A DNA stretch of 64,000 bases from Sinobacterium norvegicum (GCF_923077115.1 NZ_CAKLPX010000001.1:1054001-1118000), one strand, 5' to 3'. Positions 44,008-55,668 are shown, numbered from the stretch's first letter. The notes: a model not told the origin generated them from the letters alone. A program made the numbers and translations.

Positions 44008-44901
44008 ATGTCCTTTCGCGTACTACCCCTTTTACTTGCCGCTTTTTTCAGTCTCAACACCCAGGCAGGTGACCCGACCGAAGACAAAAGCAAGCCGGTC
44101 ATCGGCGAGGCAGCCAACTTCTTAGTCAACGGCTCCTCAGAGTTCCGCGCCCGAATCGATAGCGGCGCCACTGGTACCTCGATTAATGCCGCCAATATCG
44201 CCATTGTCGATGAAGCCAAATCAATGCATGACAATAAGGGCAAACAAATCGAGTTTGATATTGTTGATAGCAACGGCAACCCTACCCGCGTCCAATCGAA
44301 GATAGAAGGTATTAACAAGGTCACCACGCCACAGGGCGTAGAATACCGCTATGTCGTACCTATGACGCTGACATGGAATGGTAAAACCTCGATTGTTAAG
44401 ATCAACCTCCGCGACCGCTCCCGCATGGAATACAAGCTGCTGATTGGCCGTGATTGGCTCGACAACAACGCGGTTATCGATGTCGCCCCCAAGCAGACCA
44501 TCGGTGAGATCTCCGATTATATCGTCGACGGCGACATGAAGTTCAGCGCCCGGGTCGATACCGGCGCCGCCTCAACCTCGATCAACACCAGCAATATCGT
44601 GGTCAAAGACGCCGCCGAGGACATGTCCGACAACGTTGGCAAAACAATCAGTTTCGATATCACCAATAACAATGGCGACAGTAAGCGTATCACCTCAACG
44701 ATTAACAAGGTCATCAAGGTCAGCAACTCGATAAGCTCTGAGTACCGCTATGAGGTAAAGATGAAAATCGAATGGCAGGGCGAGACCCAACTGCTGGCCT
44801 TTAACCTGAAAGATCGCAGCAAGCTAAGCTTTAAGTTGCTGATTGGCCGCGATTGGATTGGCGAGAATGCCATTGTCGATACGGCTGAAGGCGAAAAGTA
44901 A
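44008..44901 (+). CDS. Exported tandem retropepsin-like protein (DUF785/RimB-type, two domains)
   Basis: A 297-residue protein starting at ATG 44008 (GGAG five bases upstream; 14 in-frame residues before it discounted). A signal peptide (MSFRVLPLLLAAFFSLNTQA) precedes two homologous domains of about 130 residues. Domain 1 has RIDSGATGTSINA (Asp51) and KLLIGRDWL; domain 2 has RVDTGAASTSINT (Asp184) and KLLIGRDWI. The D-[ST]-G-A motif and the [LI]-I-G-R-D segment are those of the putative retropepsins formerly called ATP-dependent zinc proteases. Normal members have one copy, so this looks like a fused pseudo-dimer. It sits between csdE and tcdA; its substrate is unknown. Confidence 0.85.
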   Translation: MSFRVLPLLLAAFFSLNTQAGDPTEDKSKPVIGEAANFLVNGSSEFRARIDSGATGTSINAANIAIVDEAKSMHDNKGKQIEFDIVDSNGNPTRVQSKIEGINKVTTPQGVEYRYVVPMTLTWNGKTSIVKINLRDRSRMEYKLLIGRDWLDNNAVIDVAPKQTIGEISDYIVDGDMKFSARVDTGAASTSINTSNIVVKDAAEDMSDNVGKTISFDITNNNGDSKRITSTINKVIKVSNSISSEYRYEVKMKIEWQGETQLLAFNLKDRSKLSFKLLIGRDWIGENAIVDTAEGEK

Positions 44902-44910
44902 GAGCACTCG

Positions 44911-44936
44911 GGGAGCAATGTCCTGCTCCCTTTTTT
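44911..44936 (+). terminator. Intrinsic terminator after the retropepsin-like gene
   Basis: GGGAGCA and TGCTCCC arms with a six-base loop and six T residues, nine bases after the stop. Confidence 0.88.
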
Positions 44937-44957
44937 ATCCCTCTGTTCAGCCAGAGT

Positions 44958-45764
44958 TTACTCTCCCCGCTCTGCCGCTTTCTTTAATTCCGCCTTGAGC
45001 ACCAGCTTCTCCAGCACCTTTGCCACCGCGGCAAAGGCAAAACTGGCGGTTACCACCGTGGCCGAGCCAAAGCCACCGGAGCAATCCAAACGAACGCCAT
45101 CTGTCATCACCGACTTGGTTTCACAACTGCTGCCATCGGGCTGGGGATAACGTAGCTTCTCTGTCGAGTAGACACAGGGCACGGAAAAATTACGCGTCTT
45201 ACTGAAATTATAATGACGACGTAATAACTGTTTAACTTTTTTTGCCAGCGGATCATTTACCGTCTTGGTCAGATCGGTGACGGTAATCTGAGTGGGGTCT
45301 ATCTGACCGCCGGCGGCACCGGTGGTAACAATACCAATCTTATTGCGCTTACAATGATGAATTAAGCGGGCCTTGTTATTGGCGCTATCAATGGCGTCGA
45401 TGACATAATCGAAACGCTTATCGATCAGCTCAAACAGCGTCTCCTCGGTGATGAAATCTTCTATTTCCGACACCACACACTCGGGGTTAATCAGCCGTAT
45501 ACGCGCCGCCATCACCTCGACCTTGGATTGACCGACGGTATCCGCCATGGCATGGATTTGACGGTTGCTATTGGTTACACAGATATCATCCATGTCGATC
45601 AGCGTGATTTGACCGATACCACTTCTGGCCAACGCCTCAGCCGCCCACGAGCCGACGCCGCCGATACCGACAACGCAGACATGGGAACGGCTAAAGAGCT
45701 GGCTGTTATCACGACCATAGAGGCGGCTGATGCCACCAAAACGCTGATCATACGAAGAAGACAT
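44958..45764 (-). CDS. tcdA: tRNA threonylcarbamoyladenosine dehydratase TcdA (CsdL)
   Basis: A 268-residue E1-like ThiF/MoeB family enzyme that uses ATP to cyclise t6A to ct6A at position 37 of ANN-decoding tRNAs. The nucleotide-binding motif is CVVGIGGVGSWAAEALARSGIG, with the TLIDMDDICVTNSNRQIHA adenylation region, FDYVIDAIDSANNKARLIHHC, and the C-terminal SGGFGSATVVTASFAFAAVAKVLEKL typical of YgdL/CsdL. Its presence with csdA and csdE on the same few kilobases matches the E. coli CSD set. Confidence 0.93.
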   Translation of the reverse strand: MSSSYDQRFGGISRLYGRDNSQLFSRSHVCVVGIGGVGSWAAEALARSGIGQITLIDMDDICVTNSNRQIHAMADTVGQSKVEVMAARIRLINPECVVSEIEDFITEETLFELIDKRFDYVIDAIDSANNKARLIHHCKRNKIGIVTTGAAGGQIDPTQITVTDLTKTVNDPLAKKVKQLLRRHYNFSKTRNFSVPCVYSTEKLRYPQPDGSSCETKSVMTDGVRLDCSGGFGSATVVTASFAFAAVAKVLEKLVLKAELKKAAERGE

Positions 45765-45853
45765 AGAGACACCTGGAAAGAAATTAGCGCGCCATTATAG
45801 CCCCATCAATCGCAATCGACTACCACCGCCACAGACAGCGCAGACCATGACCT

Positions 45854-46480
45854 TTATTCGGGGCGAGCCAAACACTGGCTAATCATCAAGGCCATGGTCT
45901 CAATCATCGAAGCCCTTGCCGCCTGTTCAATATAAATGCCGTCAATTAACAGTCGGCTCAGGCCGTGCAGGCTGGCCCAGGCGACTTGGGCATAGCGAAG
46001 TGCATCGACATCATCGACCAATAGACCATCCTGCTGCCAGTCGACCACGGTATCGACAAAGGTCTTGAAAGAGGCGTAGGCCACCTCTTTCAACGACTCT
46101 GTTGCCTGCGCCGTTTTCCATATTTCACGGCCAAACATCAGGTCATAATAGGCGGCGTTCTCCACCGCAAAATCGACATAACAGGCGACATAGTTATGCA
46201 GCGCACTGACAGAGCTGTCGCCCTTCTCCCGGCGGGCCAGCCTGGCATTGTCTTGCAGCTCAGCGGTAAAACGCACAAAGCCATCCTCCGCTAACGCTGA
46301 GAGCAGCGCTGGTTTACCATCAAAATGATGGTACAAAGCCGTTCGCGACACCCCGACCTTATCGGCCAATTTACGCATGCTGATGGCATCGAAGCCTGTT
46401 TCGTCGATCATTACCACAGCCTCATCGAGCAAGCTGCGGCGTAAATCTCCATGGTGATAGGTTTTCTTCACATTAGTCAT
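45854..46480 (-). CDS. TetR family regulator with WHG C-terminal domain, divergent from fadH
   Basis: A 208-residue repressor. The N-terminal helix-turn-helix is KLADKVGVSRTALYHHFDGKPALL, and the ligand domain ends with QVAWASLHGLSRLLIDGIY, fitting the WHG (TetR_C_33) subgroup often tied to fatty acid or acyl-CoA metabolism. It is divergent from fadH, and the 111-base gap carries two TTGACA-type palindromes, so it probably represses fadH and itself. The effector is unknown; an acyl-CoA is likely by context. Confidence 0.9.
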   Translation of the reverse strand: MTNVKKTYHHGDLRRSLLDEAVVMIDETGFDAISMRKLADKVGVSRTALYHHFDGKPALLSALAEDGFVRFTAELQDNARLARREKGDSSVSALHNYVACYVDFAVENAAYYDLMFGREIWKTAQATESLKEVAYASFKTFVDTVVDWQQDGLLVDDVDALRYAQVAWASLHGLSRLLIDGIYIEQAARASMIETMALMISQCLARPE

Positions 46481-46502
46481 GGGGGCAATTTAGCAGGGGA
46501 TC

Positions 46503-48628
<2,126 letters not shown>

Positions 48629-48642
48629 CGGCAACAGGCATA

Positions 48643-48670
48643 AAAAAACCGGCCTTGGCCGGTTTTTTTA
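48643..48670. terminator. Bidirectional terminator between fadH and pyrI
   Basis: AACCGGCC-TT-GGCCGGTT is a perfect stem with A and T runs on both sides; it serves the convergent fadH (plus) and pyrI (minus). Confidence 0.88.
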
Positions 48671-48700
48671 TGCCTGAATATAACAACTAAAAAATAAACG

Positions 48701-49165
48701 CTAACTCAATTCTTTAAAAATACGCGGTTGAAAGGCCTTTTCACAGTAATGACAGCTTAGCTTGATACTGTCCTGTCGCGTTTTAACATAGAAACGGCTA
48801 TCAACAGGTTCATCATGGCTGATGCAGTTACTGTTAGGGCAGCTTAAAACCGCCGCCACCGCATCGGGCAAATTGACCGTGTACTTTTCGACCACCTGAA
48901 AATTGTTAATAATATTAATCGTCGCAGACTCGGCAAACAGCGATAACTGATTGGCCTGTTCGCGGCTAAAAATTGTATTTTCAATTTTAATAATATCTTT
49001 TTGATAACCATCGGCTGTTGGCAAATTCAAACCGACGGTTATGCAATCTGGCTTATCGGTTAAATCGAAAAACTTAAGAATGCGAATCCCCATGCCGGGA
49101 GCGATATGATCGATGACCGTGCCCTTTTCGATGGCCTGAACCTGCATTTTATTATTCGACATCAA
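48701..49165 (-). CDS. pyrI: Aspartate carbamoyltransferase regulatory chain PyrI
   Basis: A 154-residue regulatory subunit of aspartate transcarbamoylase that binds ATP/CTP and zinc. It shows [25 protein letters not shown] at the N-terminus and the four zinc cysteines in [12 protein letters not shown] and [10 protein letters not shown] (C-x4-C and C-x2-C). Start overlaps pyrB by 14 bases; the pyrBI order and coupling match the enterobacterial operon and indicate the allosteric dodecameric enzyme. Confidence 0.96.
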   Translation of the reverse strand: MMSNNKMQVQAIEKGTVIDHIAPGMGIRILKFFDLTDKPDCITVGLNLPTADGYQKDIIKIENTIFSREQANQLSLFAESATINIINNFQVVEKYTVNLPDAVAAVLSCPNSNCISHDEPVDSRFYVKTRQDSIKLSCHYCEKAFQPRIFKELS

Positions 49166-50087
49166 AGGTCTCCTGTTTCAATACCAAACTTAATAATGCT
49201 TGGCGGGCATAAACACCGTTTTCAGCCTGCTGAAAATAATACGCATAGGGTGTTTCATCCACATCCGTGGCAATCTCATCCACTCTTGGCAGCGGATGCA
49301 GTACTTTTAAGTTATCTTTCACATCCTCAAGCATGCCTGCATTCAAGACGTATTTAGATTTCATATGCTGATATTCGGTCGGGTCAAAACGCTCTTTTTG
49401 TACCCGGGTGACATAGAGGATATCGAGCTCGGGCAACATTTTATCGAACTCCTCCAGCTTGCTGTACTTGACGCCTGCATCATCTAACTGTTCGCAGATA
49501 TAATCAGGCATCTGCAACACATCTGGGGCAACAAAAAAGAACTCACAATCAAACCGTGACAACGCTTGCGCTAACGAATGTACCGTGCGGCCATATTTTA
49601 AATCCCCGACGAAGGCGACTTTCAGACCATCTAAACGGCCCTGAGTCTCGTAAATACTGAAGAGGTCGAGCAGGGTTTGGGTCGGGTGCTGGTTGGCACC
49701 ATCGCCGCCGTTGATTACCGGGATAGCTGAGAACTCTGACGCTAATCTCGCCGAACCCTCCTTGGGGTGGCGCATAAAAAAGGCATCGGCATAGGTTGAA
49801 ATCACCTGCACAGAATCGGCCAGTGTCTCGCCTTTTTTAGCCAGCGATGTGTTGCCACCGGAGTCGAAACCAATACAACTGGCGCCAAGACGCTGTACTG
49901 CAGTCTCGAAAGATAGACGTGTTCGAGTCGAGGCCTCAAAGAAACAACTCGCAATCACCTTGCCTTTGAGCAAATCAGGTTGCGGGTTTTGCTTAATATA
50001 TTTTGCCGTCGATACAATTAATTCGAGATCCTCACGACTGAGCTCTGCAATAGATAAGATGTCTTTTTTATACAGAGTATTGTCCAT
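49152..50087 (-). CDS. pyrB: Aspartate carbamoyltransferase catalytic chain PyrB
   Basis: A 311-residue enzyme that joins carbamoyl phosphate and aspartate in the first committed step of pyrimidine synthesis. The carbamoyl phosphate loop is [48 protein letters not shown] and [18 protein letters not shown] are catalytic-chain motifs. Length is as in E. coli (311). It is translated with pyrI from a predicted promoter at 50208-50237. Confidence 0.96.
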   Translation of the reverse strand: MDNTLYKKDILSIAELSREDLELIVSTAKYIKQNPQPDLLKGKVIASCFFEASTRTRLSFETAVQRLGASCIGFDSGGNTSLAKKGETLADSVQVISTYADAFFMRHPKEGSARLASEFSAIPVINGGDGANQHPTQTLLDLFSIYETQGRLDGLKVAFVGDLKYGRTVHSLAQALSRFDCEFFFVAPDVLQMPDYICEQLDDAGVKYSKLEEFDKMLPELDILYVTRVQKERFDPTEYQHMKSKYVLNAGMLEDVKDNLKVLHPLPRVDEIATDVDETPYAYYFQQAENGVYARQALLSLVLKQETFDVE

Positions 50088-50207
50088 TCAATGCCTCACA
50101 GTGGTTGTCACGACAGAGGGCTGCACCGAGAAATACGTATCATATTTTCCCTACCAGCACCTCACAATGTTTATTGGTTGACGACTACCACCGCCTCACC
50201 GCCAGCT

Positions 50208-50237
50208 ATTATAGCGATGTCGACAAGCATTAGTCAG
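50208..50237 (-). promoter_or_regulatory. Predicted pyrBI promoter
   Basis: On the minus strand CTGACT (50237-50232), an 18-base spacer and a perfect TATAAT (50213-50208) inside the inverted repeat GCTATAATAGC. A leader of about 115 bases would precede pyrB. No clear attenuator with a T-rich tract was seen in it. Confidence 0.5.
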
Positions 50238-50418
50238 TAGCCGAGGATCAACAAATCTTTATTATTTAGCGTAAATGACTATTATTATGCGCCTAATGAT
50301 TGAATCGACTACTCCGCATCGCCTAAATATGATAAAGATAGCTGGCTTGATCCAATAATCGAATTAAAAACTGGGCATTTATCTGCCTAACAATAAGCTT
50401 TTGCTGTTGGAGTAACTC
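50238..50418. other. Intergenic region upstream of argF
   Basis: AT-rich sequence between the pyrB promoter and argF. The argF start is preceded by TTGGAGTAACTC (GGAG, seven bases before GTG). No convincing pair of ARG boxes was identified. Confidence 0.5.
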
Positions 50419-51423
50419 GTGTCCCTTAATCTGCGCAACCGTAACTTTCTGAAACTACTAGACTTTACCTCGGAAGAACTGCAATTCTTGCTCGATCTAT
50501 CCCTACAGCTGAAACAGGCAAAACAGGGTGGCTACGAGCAGCAGCAACTCAAAGGTAAAAACATTGCGCTTATTTTTGAAAAATCGTCGACCCGCACCCG
50601 CTGCGCGTTTGAAGTCGCCGCCTTCGATCAAGGCGCTCTGGTGACCTATCTCGGCCCCTCGGGCTCCCAGATTGGCCATAAAGAATCGATGAAAGACACC
50701 GCCAGAGTACTCGGCCGGATGTATGACGGCATCGAGTATCGCGGCTTTGGACAAGATATTGTCGAAGAGTTAGGAGAATATGCCGGCGTACCGGTATGGA
50801 ACGGCCTCACCGACGAGTTCCACCCAACTCAAATTCTCGCCGACTTTCTTACCATGCATGAACACGGCGAAGGTCGCCCACTAAACGAGCTGAGCTTTGC
50901 CTACCTTGGTGATGCCCGCAATAACATGGGTAACTCGCTGATGGTCGGTGCCGCCAAAATGGGCATGGATATCCGCTTAGTCGCACCTAAGGCCTATTGG
51001 CCAGAGCAAGACTTGGTGGATCAGTGTCTGGTAATTGCGAACGCCACCGGTGCCAAAATCACCCTGACAGAGAACGTCGATGAGGGCGTTAAAGACTGTG
51101 ACTTCCTCTACACCGATGTTTGGGTGTCGATGGGCGAACCCGCAGAGGCATGGGACGAACGCATTGCATTAATGAAGCCCTACCAAATTAATTCTGAGAC
51201 AATGGCCAAGACCGGCAAGGCAACCACCAAGTTTATGCACTGCCTGCCCGCCTTCCATAATGATCAAACCACACTGGGTGCCGAGATTGCAGCTAAATAC
51301 GGCATGAATGGCTTGGAGGTGACTGATGAAGTTTTTGAGTCGACCCAATCCATTGTTTTCGATGAGGCCGAAAACCGTATGCATACTATCAAGGCGGTGA
51401 TGGTGGCCACCCTCGGGCAATAA
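50419..51423 (+). CDS. argF: Ornithine carbamoyltransferase
   Basis: A 334-residue enzyme making citrulline from ornithine and carbamoyl phosphate in arginine synthesis. The start is GTG at 50419. The carbamoyl phosphate motif [67 protein letters not shown] and the ornithine-binding [10 protein letters not shown] are all present and follow the E. coli ArgF/ArgI type (334 residues). Its placement beside pyrBI puts the two carbamoyl phosphate consumers together, divergently transcribed. The catabolic (ArcB) role is less likely without arc genes. Confidence 0.93.
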   Translation: MSLNLRNRNFLKLLDFTSEELQFLLDLSLQLKQAKQGGYEQQQLKGKNIALIFEKSSTRTRCAFEVAAFDQGALVTYLGPSGSQIGHKESMKDTARVLGRMYDGIEYRGFGQDIVEELGEYAGVPVWNGLTDEFHPTQILADFLTMHEHGEGRPLNELSFAYLGDARNNMGNSLMVGAAKMGMDIRLVAPKAYWPEQDLVDQCLVIANATGAKITLTENVDEGVKDCDFLYTDVWVSMGEPAEAWDERIALMKPYQINSETMAKTGKATTKFMHCLPAFHNDQTTLGAEIAAKYGMNGLEVTDEVFESTQSIVFDEAENRMHTIKAVMVATLGQ

Positions 51424-51451
51424 ACACTGCCATAACAATCTGGTAGGCAAT

Positions 51452-51492
51452 AAAAAAGCCGCGACGGATGCATCATCAGTCGCGGCTTTTTT
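51452..51492. terminator. Bidirectional terminator between argF and msrA
   Basis: An eight-base perfect stem (GCCGCGAC / GTCGCGGC) is flanked by an A run and a T run, suitable for both convergent genes. Confidence 0.88.
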
Positions 51493-51505
51493 GTCTCAAT
51501 GATGA

Positions 51506-52042
51506 CTAGCCTTTCAGTAAGTCACGACGCTGCTTAAAAAACTTGGCTATTTTAGGTGCCACCACCAACTGGCAATATCGATTGCCGGGGTTCTGTTCGA
51601 AGTAGTCCTGATGGTAGTCCTCGGCACTGTAAAAATCCTTATCCTGCTGTAACTCCGTCACGATGGAGTCGGGCCAACGCCCTTGCTGCTCTAAGTCAGC
51701 CATCATCTGTTCTGCCAACTGCTGTTGCTGGGGTGTTTGATAAAAAATAATAGAGCGATATTGACTGCCTACATCGGCCCCCTGTCGATTCAGCGTCGTC
51801 GGATCATGGACGGTAAAGAAGACCTCGAGTATCGTTGTCAGCGAAATGACCGCATCATCAAATTCAACGCGTACGACCTCGGCATGCCCTGTCGCACCAC
51901 TACAAATCTGTTCATAGCTCGGATTGCTACGCTCGCCACCTTGATAGCCGCTGGTGACAGAACTCACCCCGTTCAATTGGCGGAATATACTGTCTAAACA
52001 CCAAAAACAGCCTCCCCCTAATGTAATCCTTTGGTTCGACAT
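51506..52042 (-). CDS. msrA: Peptide methionine (S)-S-oxide reductase MsrA
   Basis: A 178-residue enzyme repairing oxidised methionine. The catalytic motif GGGCFWC is at residues 9-15, followed by GVSSVTSGYQGGERSNPSYEQICSGATGHAEVVRVEFD, HDPTTLNRQGADVGSQYRS and the late EDYHQDYFEQNPGNRYC. The ATG at 52042 was chosen because the upstream in-frame residues MRGRD coincide with a GAGGGCGGG ribosome site and leave a normal N-terminus. It stands alone, divergent from a LysR regulator. Confidence 0.94.
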   Translation of the reverse strand: MSNQRITLGGGCFWCLDSIFRQLNGVSSVTSGYQGGERSNPSYEQICSGATGHAEVVRVEFDDAVISLTTILEVFFTVHDPTTLNRQGADVGSQYRSIIFYQTPQQQQLAEQMMADLEQQGRWPDSIVTELQQDKDFYSAEDYHQDYFEQNPGNRYCQLVVAPKIAKFFKQRRDLLKG

Positions 52043-52161
52043 ATCCCGCCCTCTCACGTTGTTTTATCGTCATAATCATACACCATGACGTCTGGATAAG
52101 AACTAATGCAATATGCGCTAATATCAGGCTAGAATAACAATACATGTATTTAGGGAATATC

Positions 52162-53076
52162 ATGATTAATCTCAACCGCCTAACCCGAGCCGACCTTAAC
52201 CTACTGATTTCACTTCAGCTATTAATGGAGGAACGCAGTGTCAGCCGGGCCGCTGAACGCAGCTTTATTACCCAATCGGCAATGAGTCGAACCCTACAGC
52301 GCCTTCGCGACATGTTCGAAGACCCATTGTTTGCACGCAGTTCACACGGTTTAGAGCCTACGCCTCGAGCCGTTGAACTGTATCAACAAATGCAGCCAGT
52401 ACTATCCGACCTGTCCTCATTATTACAGCCCGCTGAATTCGACCCCGCTGAGCTCGACAGCCGCATTATTATCTCCTGCCCCTCACTGCTGAGTTATCAC
52501 TGGATACCACAACTGATCCAAAAGCTGACACCGCTGGCTCCCAAGCTTCGCCTGAGAATCATCGATGCGATAGAAAACCCCGATGATGCCCTGGCCAACG
52601 GCGAGGCGGATCTTGTGCTTCACGCCAAAGAGGCGGCCAATAAAGAGTTGATATCCGTGCCCTTTAAAAATGCTGCCGGTGTTTGCCTGGTGCGCCAAGA
52701 CCACCCAATGGTTAACACTGGCCTGAGCTTCGAAGATTTTTTATCCACCCCCCATGTACGTTATTTTATCCCCGGTATTACCAGGGACAATAAAGGCTTG
52801 ATCGACAAAGTACTGAGTGACCTCGGCAAACAACGGCACATTGCTTTTGAGGGCAATGATATTGAAACGTTATTAGATATCACTCGCAGCACAGACTATC
52901 TGTTTGTGATCCCCACGTTTCAGGGTAATGTAAAGAGTAAATGGTCCGGCATCACTTCGCTTGCCCTGCCAGAAGAACTGGGCAGTAATCAAATTCCTCT
53001 GTCCATCTTTTACCATCGCAGTCGAGTATCCGACCCCGCTATTCAGTGGCTATTGCAACAAATGAGCGATATCTAA
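52162..53076 (+). CDS. LysR family transcription regulator
   Basis: A 304-residue regulator. The ATG at 52162 follows AGGGA by six bases; six in-frame residues upstream are dropped. The N-terminal helix-turn-helix is RSVSRAAERSFITQSAMSRTLQRLRDMFEDPLFARSSHGLEPTPRA, and the effector domain (about 95-300) is the PBP2 type. It has the NodD/SyrM-like short form with GEADLVLHAKEA. Divergent from msrA (119 bases apart). Target and effector are not evident. Confidence 0.92.
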   Translation: MINLNRLTRADLNLLISLQLLMEERSVSRAAERSFITQSAMSRTLQRLRDMFEDPLFARSSHGLEPTPRAVELYQQMQPVLSDLSSLLQPAEFDPAELDSRIIISCPSLLSYHWIPQLIQKLTPLAPKLRLRIIDAIENPDDALANGEADLVLHAKEAANKELISVPFKNAAGVCLVRQDHPMVNTGLSFEDFLSTPHVRYFIPGITRDNKGLIDKVLSDLGKQRHIAFEGNDIETLLDITRSTDYLFVIPTFQGNVKSKWSGITSLALPEELGSNQIPLSIFYHRSRVSDPAIQWLLQQMSDI

Positions 53077-53197
53077 AAACACGCTGCTATCGGCCACCAA
53101 CTCCTCCTTATCAACGCTATTACACGGCGGCCTGCGCTACTTCGAATGAGGCGCGACATTGAAACGCCATCGCTTTTATCTTTTGAAAAGCTGATAC

Positions 53198-53518
53198 GTG
53201 ATCAACTCCGCCGATCCATGGAACCATCAGGAACGCAGTTATCTGCTTTGCGTTTATCAGCAATATTTTCAACAACTACTGCAATCCGACAAGATTGCCG
53301 ATGATAAAAGGACAACCGCACCGGCCTTGGCCGAGAAAATCAGCGACACTGTAAACAGTAACTCTGAAGCCCGCCGCCATTATATGCCGACGGGTAAAAA
53401 GGCCTTGGCAACCCCGTGGACGACGGTATTAATACCCCGATCAGTTTTTGATGCCACAATATCGGCCATCATGTCCTGTACCATGGCCATGCGGGCGAAC
53501 AGGCGGTCGAAGCTGTGA
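53198..53518 (+). CDS. Doubtful small ORF overlapping a lipoprotein gene
   Basis: A frame from GTG 53198 with a plausible first 60 residues (MINSADPWNHQERSYLLCVY ...) but a second half antisense to the lipoprotein gene 53380-54102. No ribosome site or known family. It may be only the intergenic sequence read through. Confidence 0.2.
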   Translation: MINSADPWNHQERSYLLCVYQQYFQQLLQSDKIADDKRTTAPALAEKISDTVNSNSEARRHYMPTGKKALATPWTTVLIPRSVFDATISAIMSCTMAMRANRRSKL

Positions 53519-54102
53519 TCGCTGTAATCCTCGCCATGATAGTCAGTGAGCAATAGTTGCCGTCCCTGCAGATCAAAGCGGTGCGTTATTTTCCAACTTA
53601 ACACCTCAACATTGCGGGCACTATTGTACAGTGATTGCTGGTCCAGGCTGTCCAATATATAGAACTCCGCCTTGTTGTGATAAGACTCCTTTAGCATACC
53701 TGTTAAGCCGACGACCACAGCAAACACCCTGTCGCCCTGCCAGTGCTTATCGAGCCCCAGATTCATTGCATCCACCCCCTGTTTATAACGCAGTTCTTTA
53801 AAACGTAACACGGGTAATCCAGTGCCATCACGGGGGCCGGTAATCATGCGTATTCGCTGCTCAACAGTCATTGCCTGTGGCGCCTTGTTGAGCTCCTTTG
53901 GGTTGCGGGTGTATAGTTTACGCGTAAGTTGCTCAATCATATTGAGCTGTTCCTGAGCGTGAACATCAATCACAAAATCGATATCGCTCTTAGCCAGGTT
54001 ACGCACCTGTTTTGGAAGCGAGCTACAGCCTGACACCGTCATTATCACAAACGCTATCAAGCCAATTTTAATCACAGCCAGGGTTATTTTTCTTATGGCC
54101 AT
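53380..54102 (-). CDS. Putative lipoprotein of unknown function
   Basis: A 240-residue protein with a lipoprotein signal (LAVIKIGLIAFVIMTVSGC-SSL). The ATG at 54102 is preferred to the upstream TTG. The mature part contains DFVIDVHAQEQLNMIEQLTRKLYTRNPKEL, then VEQRIRMITGP, and a segment around KHWQGDRVFAVVVGLTGMLKESYHNKAEFYILDSLDQQSLYNSARN that looks like a folded domain. Homologues are conserved hypothetical lipoproteins as far as I can tell. It is divergent from the arsenite permease gene. Confidence 0.75.
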   Translation of the reverse strand: MAIRKITLAVIKIGLIAFVIMTVSGCSSLPKQVRNLAKSDIDFVIDVHAQEQLNMIEQLTRKLYTRNPKELNKAPQAMTVEQRIRMITGPRDGTGLPVLRFKELRYKQGVDAMNLGLDKHWQGDRVFAVVVGLTGMLKESYHNKAEFYILDSLDQQSLYNSARNVEVLSWKITHRFDLQGRQLLLTDYHGEDYSDHSFDRLFARMAMVQDMMADIVASKTDRGINTVVHGVAKAFLPVGI

Positions 54103-54241
54103 CGATACAATCAAGACGCCGCCTTATTCATTAGTCCTCGGTAAAATAATTTACTGCAGAGCAGACAAAATTACCAATGCTGAACCAAAATAACTGCCAA
54201 GGTGGCAAGTGATGACAGCCGCCCGCAAAGACCCCTTGAAT

Positions 54242-54273
54242 ATACGATTAGTCATATATATGATTATCCGTAT
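54242..54273. promoter_or_regulatory. ArsR-like imperfect palindrome upstream of ACR3 permease
   Basis: A 32-base inverted repeat (left half ATACGATTAGTCATAT, right half ATATGATTATCCGTAT; 13 of 16 positions pair) lies 21 bases before the permease start. AT-rich palindromes of this length in front of ars genes are usual ArsR operators. No arsR gene is in this window. Confidence 0.55.
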
Positions 54274-54294
54274 GTTTAATGATTAGGTGGCCTC

Positions 54295-55323
54295 ATGGGA
54301 ATTTTCGAACGACTTTTATCGCTCTGGGTGGCGCTCTCGATTGCCCTGGGCATCATACTGGGCCTGCTTTTTCCTGGTGCCTTCCAATCCATTGCCAGCT
54401 TAGAGTACGCCCACGTCAATCTTGTTATCGCCGTCTTAATCTGGCTGATGATTTACCCCATGATGATCCAGGTTGATTTCTCAGCATTGAAGGATGTCAC
54501 TAGAAACCCCCGCGGTATTATCCTCACTGTCGTCATTAACTGGTTGCTAAAACCCTTTACCATGGCACTGCTGGGCTGGTTGTTCTTCAAACTCATCTTC
54601 GCGCCCTGGCTCGATCCGCAAACCGCCAGTGAATACATCGCAGGTATGATATTACTCGGTGTCGCGCCCTGCACGGCCATGGTCTTTGTGTGGAGCCAAT
54701 TAACCAAGGGCGACGCCAACTACACACTGGTACAGGTGTCGGTAAACGATATTATTATGATTTTTGCCTTCGCCCCGATTGCAGGCCTGCTATTAGGCGT
54801 CAGTAATATTACCGTACCCTGGCAAACCCTGCTGTTATCAGTGTTACTGTATGTCTTGCTGCCGCTGATAGCCGGCCTGCTGACCCGGGTCTTACTGAAG
54901 GGGCATATCGAGGCGCTGGTACACCGTTTAAAACCCTTATCGATGGTTGGCCTGCTGGCAACGGTATGCCTGTTGTTTGGCTTTCAGGCCGAGACTATTT
55001 TAGCCCAGCCATTAAATATTGTGCTGATTGCTATTCCCCTACTGATTCAATCTTATTTGATTTTCTTCATCACCTATTACGCGGCGAAGCGTCTTAAACT
55101 CAAACATAATATCGCCACACCGGCAGCCTTGATCGGCACCAGTAATTTTTTTGAATTAGCGGTGGCGGTGGCTATCTCGCTGTTCGGATTGCATTCCGGT
55201 GCGGCGCTGGCCACCGTTGTTGGCGTGCTGGTCGAGGTGCCGGTTATGTTATCATTGGTCGCCTTTGCCAATCGGCATCGCCAGCAATATACGCTGGCCA
55301 TTGGCCAACAAGACAACGCCTAA
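54295..55323 (+). CDS. ACR3 family arsenite efflux transporter
   Basis: A 342-residue inner membrane permease with ten spans. ACR3 signatures: [78 protein letters not shown] (with the essential Cys), and [42 protein letters not shown]. It exports As(III)/Sb(III) using the proton gradient. The upstream palindrome suggests ArsR control. It converges with the CPXCG gene, sharing four bases at the stops. Confidence 0.93.
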   Translation: MGIFERLLSLWVALSIALGIILGLLFPGAFQSIASLEYAHVNLVIAVLIWLMIYPMMIQVDFSALKDVTRNPRGIILTVVINWLLKPFTMALLGWLFFKLIFAPWLDPQTASEYIAGMILLGVAPCTAMVFVWSQLTKGDANYTLVQVSVNDIIMIFAFAPIAGLLLGVSNITVPWQTLLLSVLLYVLLPLIAGLLTRVLLKGHIEALVHRLKPLSMVGLLATVCLLFGFQAETILAQPLNIVLIAIPLLIQSYLIFFITYYAAKRLKLKHNIATPAALIGTSNFFELAVAVAISLFGLHSGAALATVVGVLVEVPVMLSLVAFANRHRQQYTLAIGQQDNA

Positions 55324-55511
55324 TTACCCTCATCACTGAGCTCAACCTTGAGCTCTTGCTGCAGGTCAAACTGCACGCTTATCACAATCGGCTTACAGCA
55401 CACCTGGCAGTCTTCGATATAACTCTGCGGCACCTGTGAACAGTCGATCAGTAACGATATTTTCTCACCGCAATAGGGGCAAGAACCGTGGTGGTTTTCT
55501 AGCGGCTGCAT
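55320..55511 (-). CDS. CPXCG motif small zinc-binding protein
   Basis: A 63-residue protein starting at ATG 55511 with GAGGT seven bases before it; the longer frame is rejected. It has [16 protein letters not shown] (CPxCG) and [11 protein letters not shown], the double Cys pair of the CPXCG cysteine-rich family, likely a zinc ribbon of unknown role. Confidence 0.85.
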   Translation of the reverse strand: MQPLENHHGSCPYCGEKISLLIDCSQVPQSYIEDCQVCCKPIVISVQFDLQQELKVELSDEGN

Positions 55512-55616
55512 GGTAATACCTCGGCGTATAAAATCCCTCTCATCTACTGACAGTTTAGCAGCCCAACGTCCCTGACGCGTTACCAGTGGAGTAGTGAATA
55601 ACAAATAATCGGGCAT

Positions 55617-55645
55617 AAAAAAGCCGCTCATAAGAGCGGCTTTTT
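55617..55645. terminator. Terminator between symporter and CPXCG genes
   Basis: A perfect AAAAAGCCGCTC / GAGCGGCTTTTT stem-loop located 24 bases after the symporter stop (minus strand). Confidence 0.85.
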
Positions 55646-55668
55646 AGTCGAGATCAATAACAGCAAGA

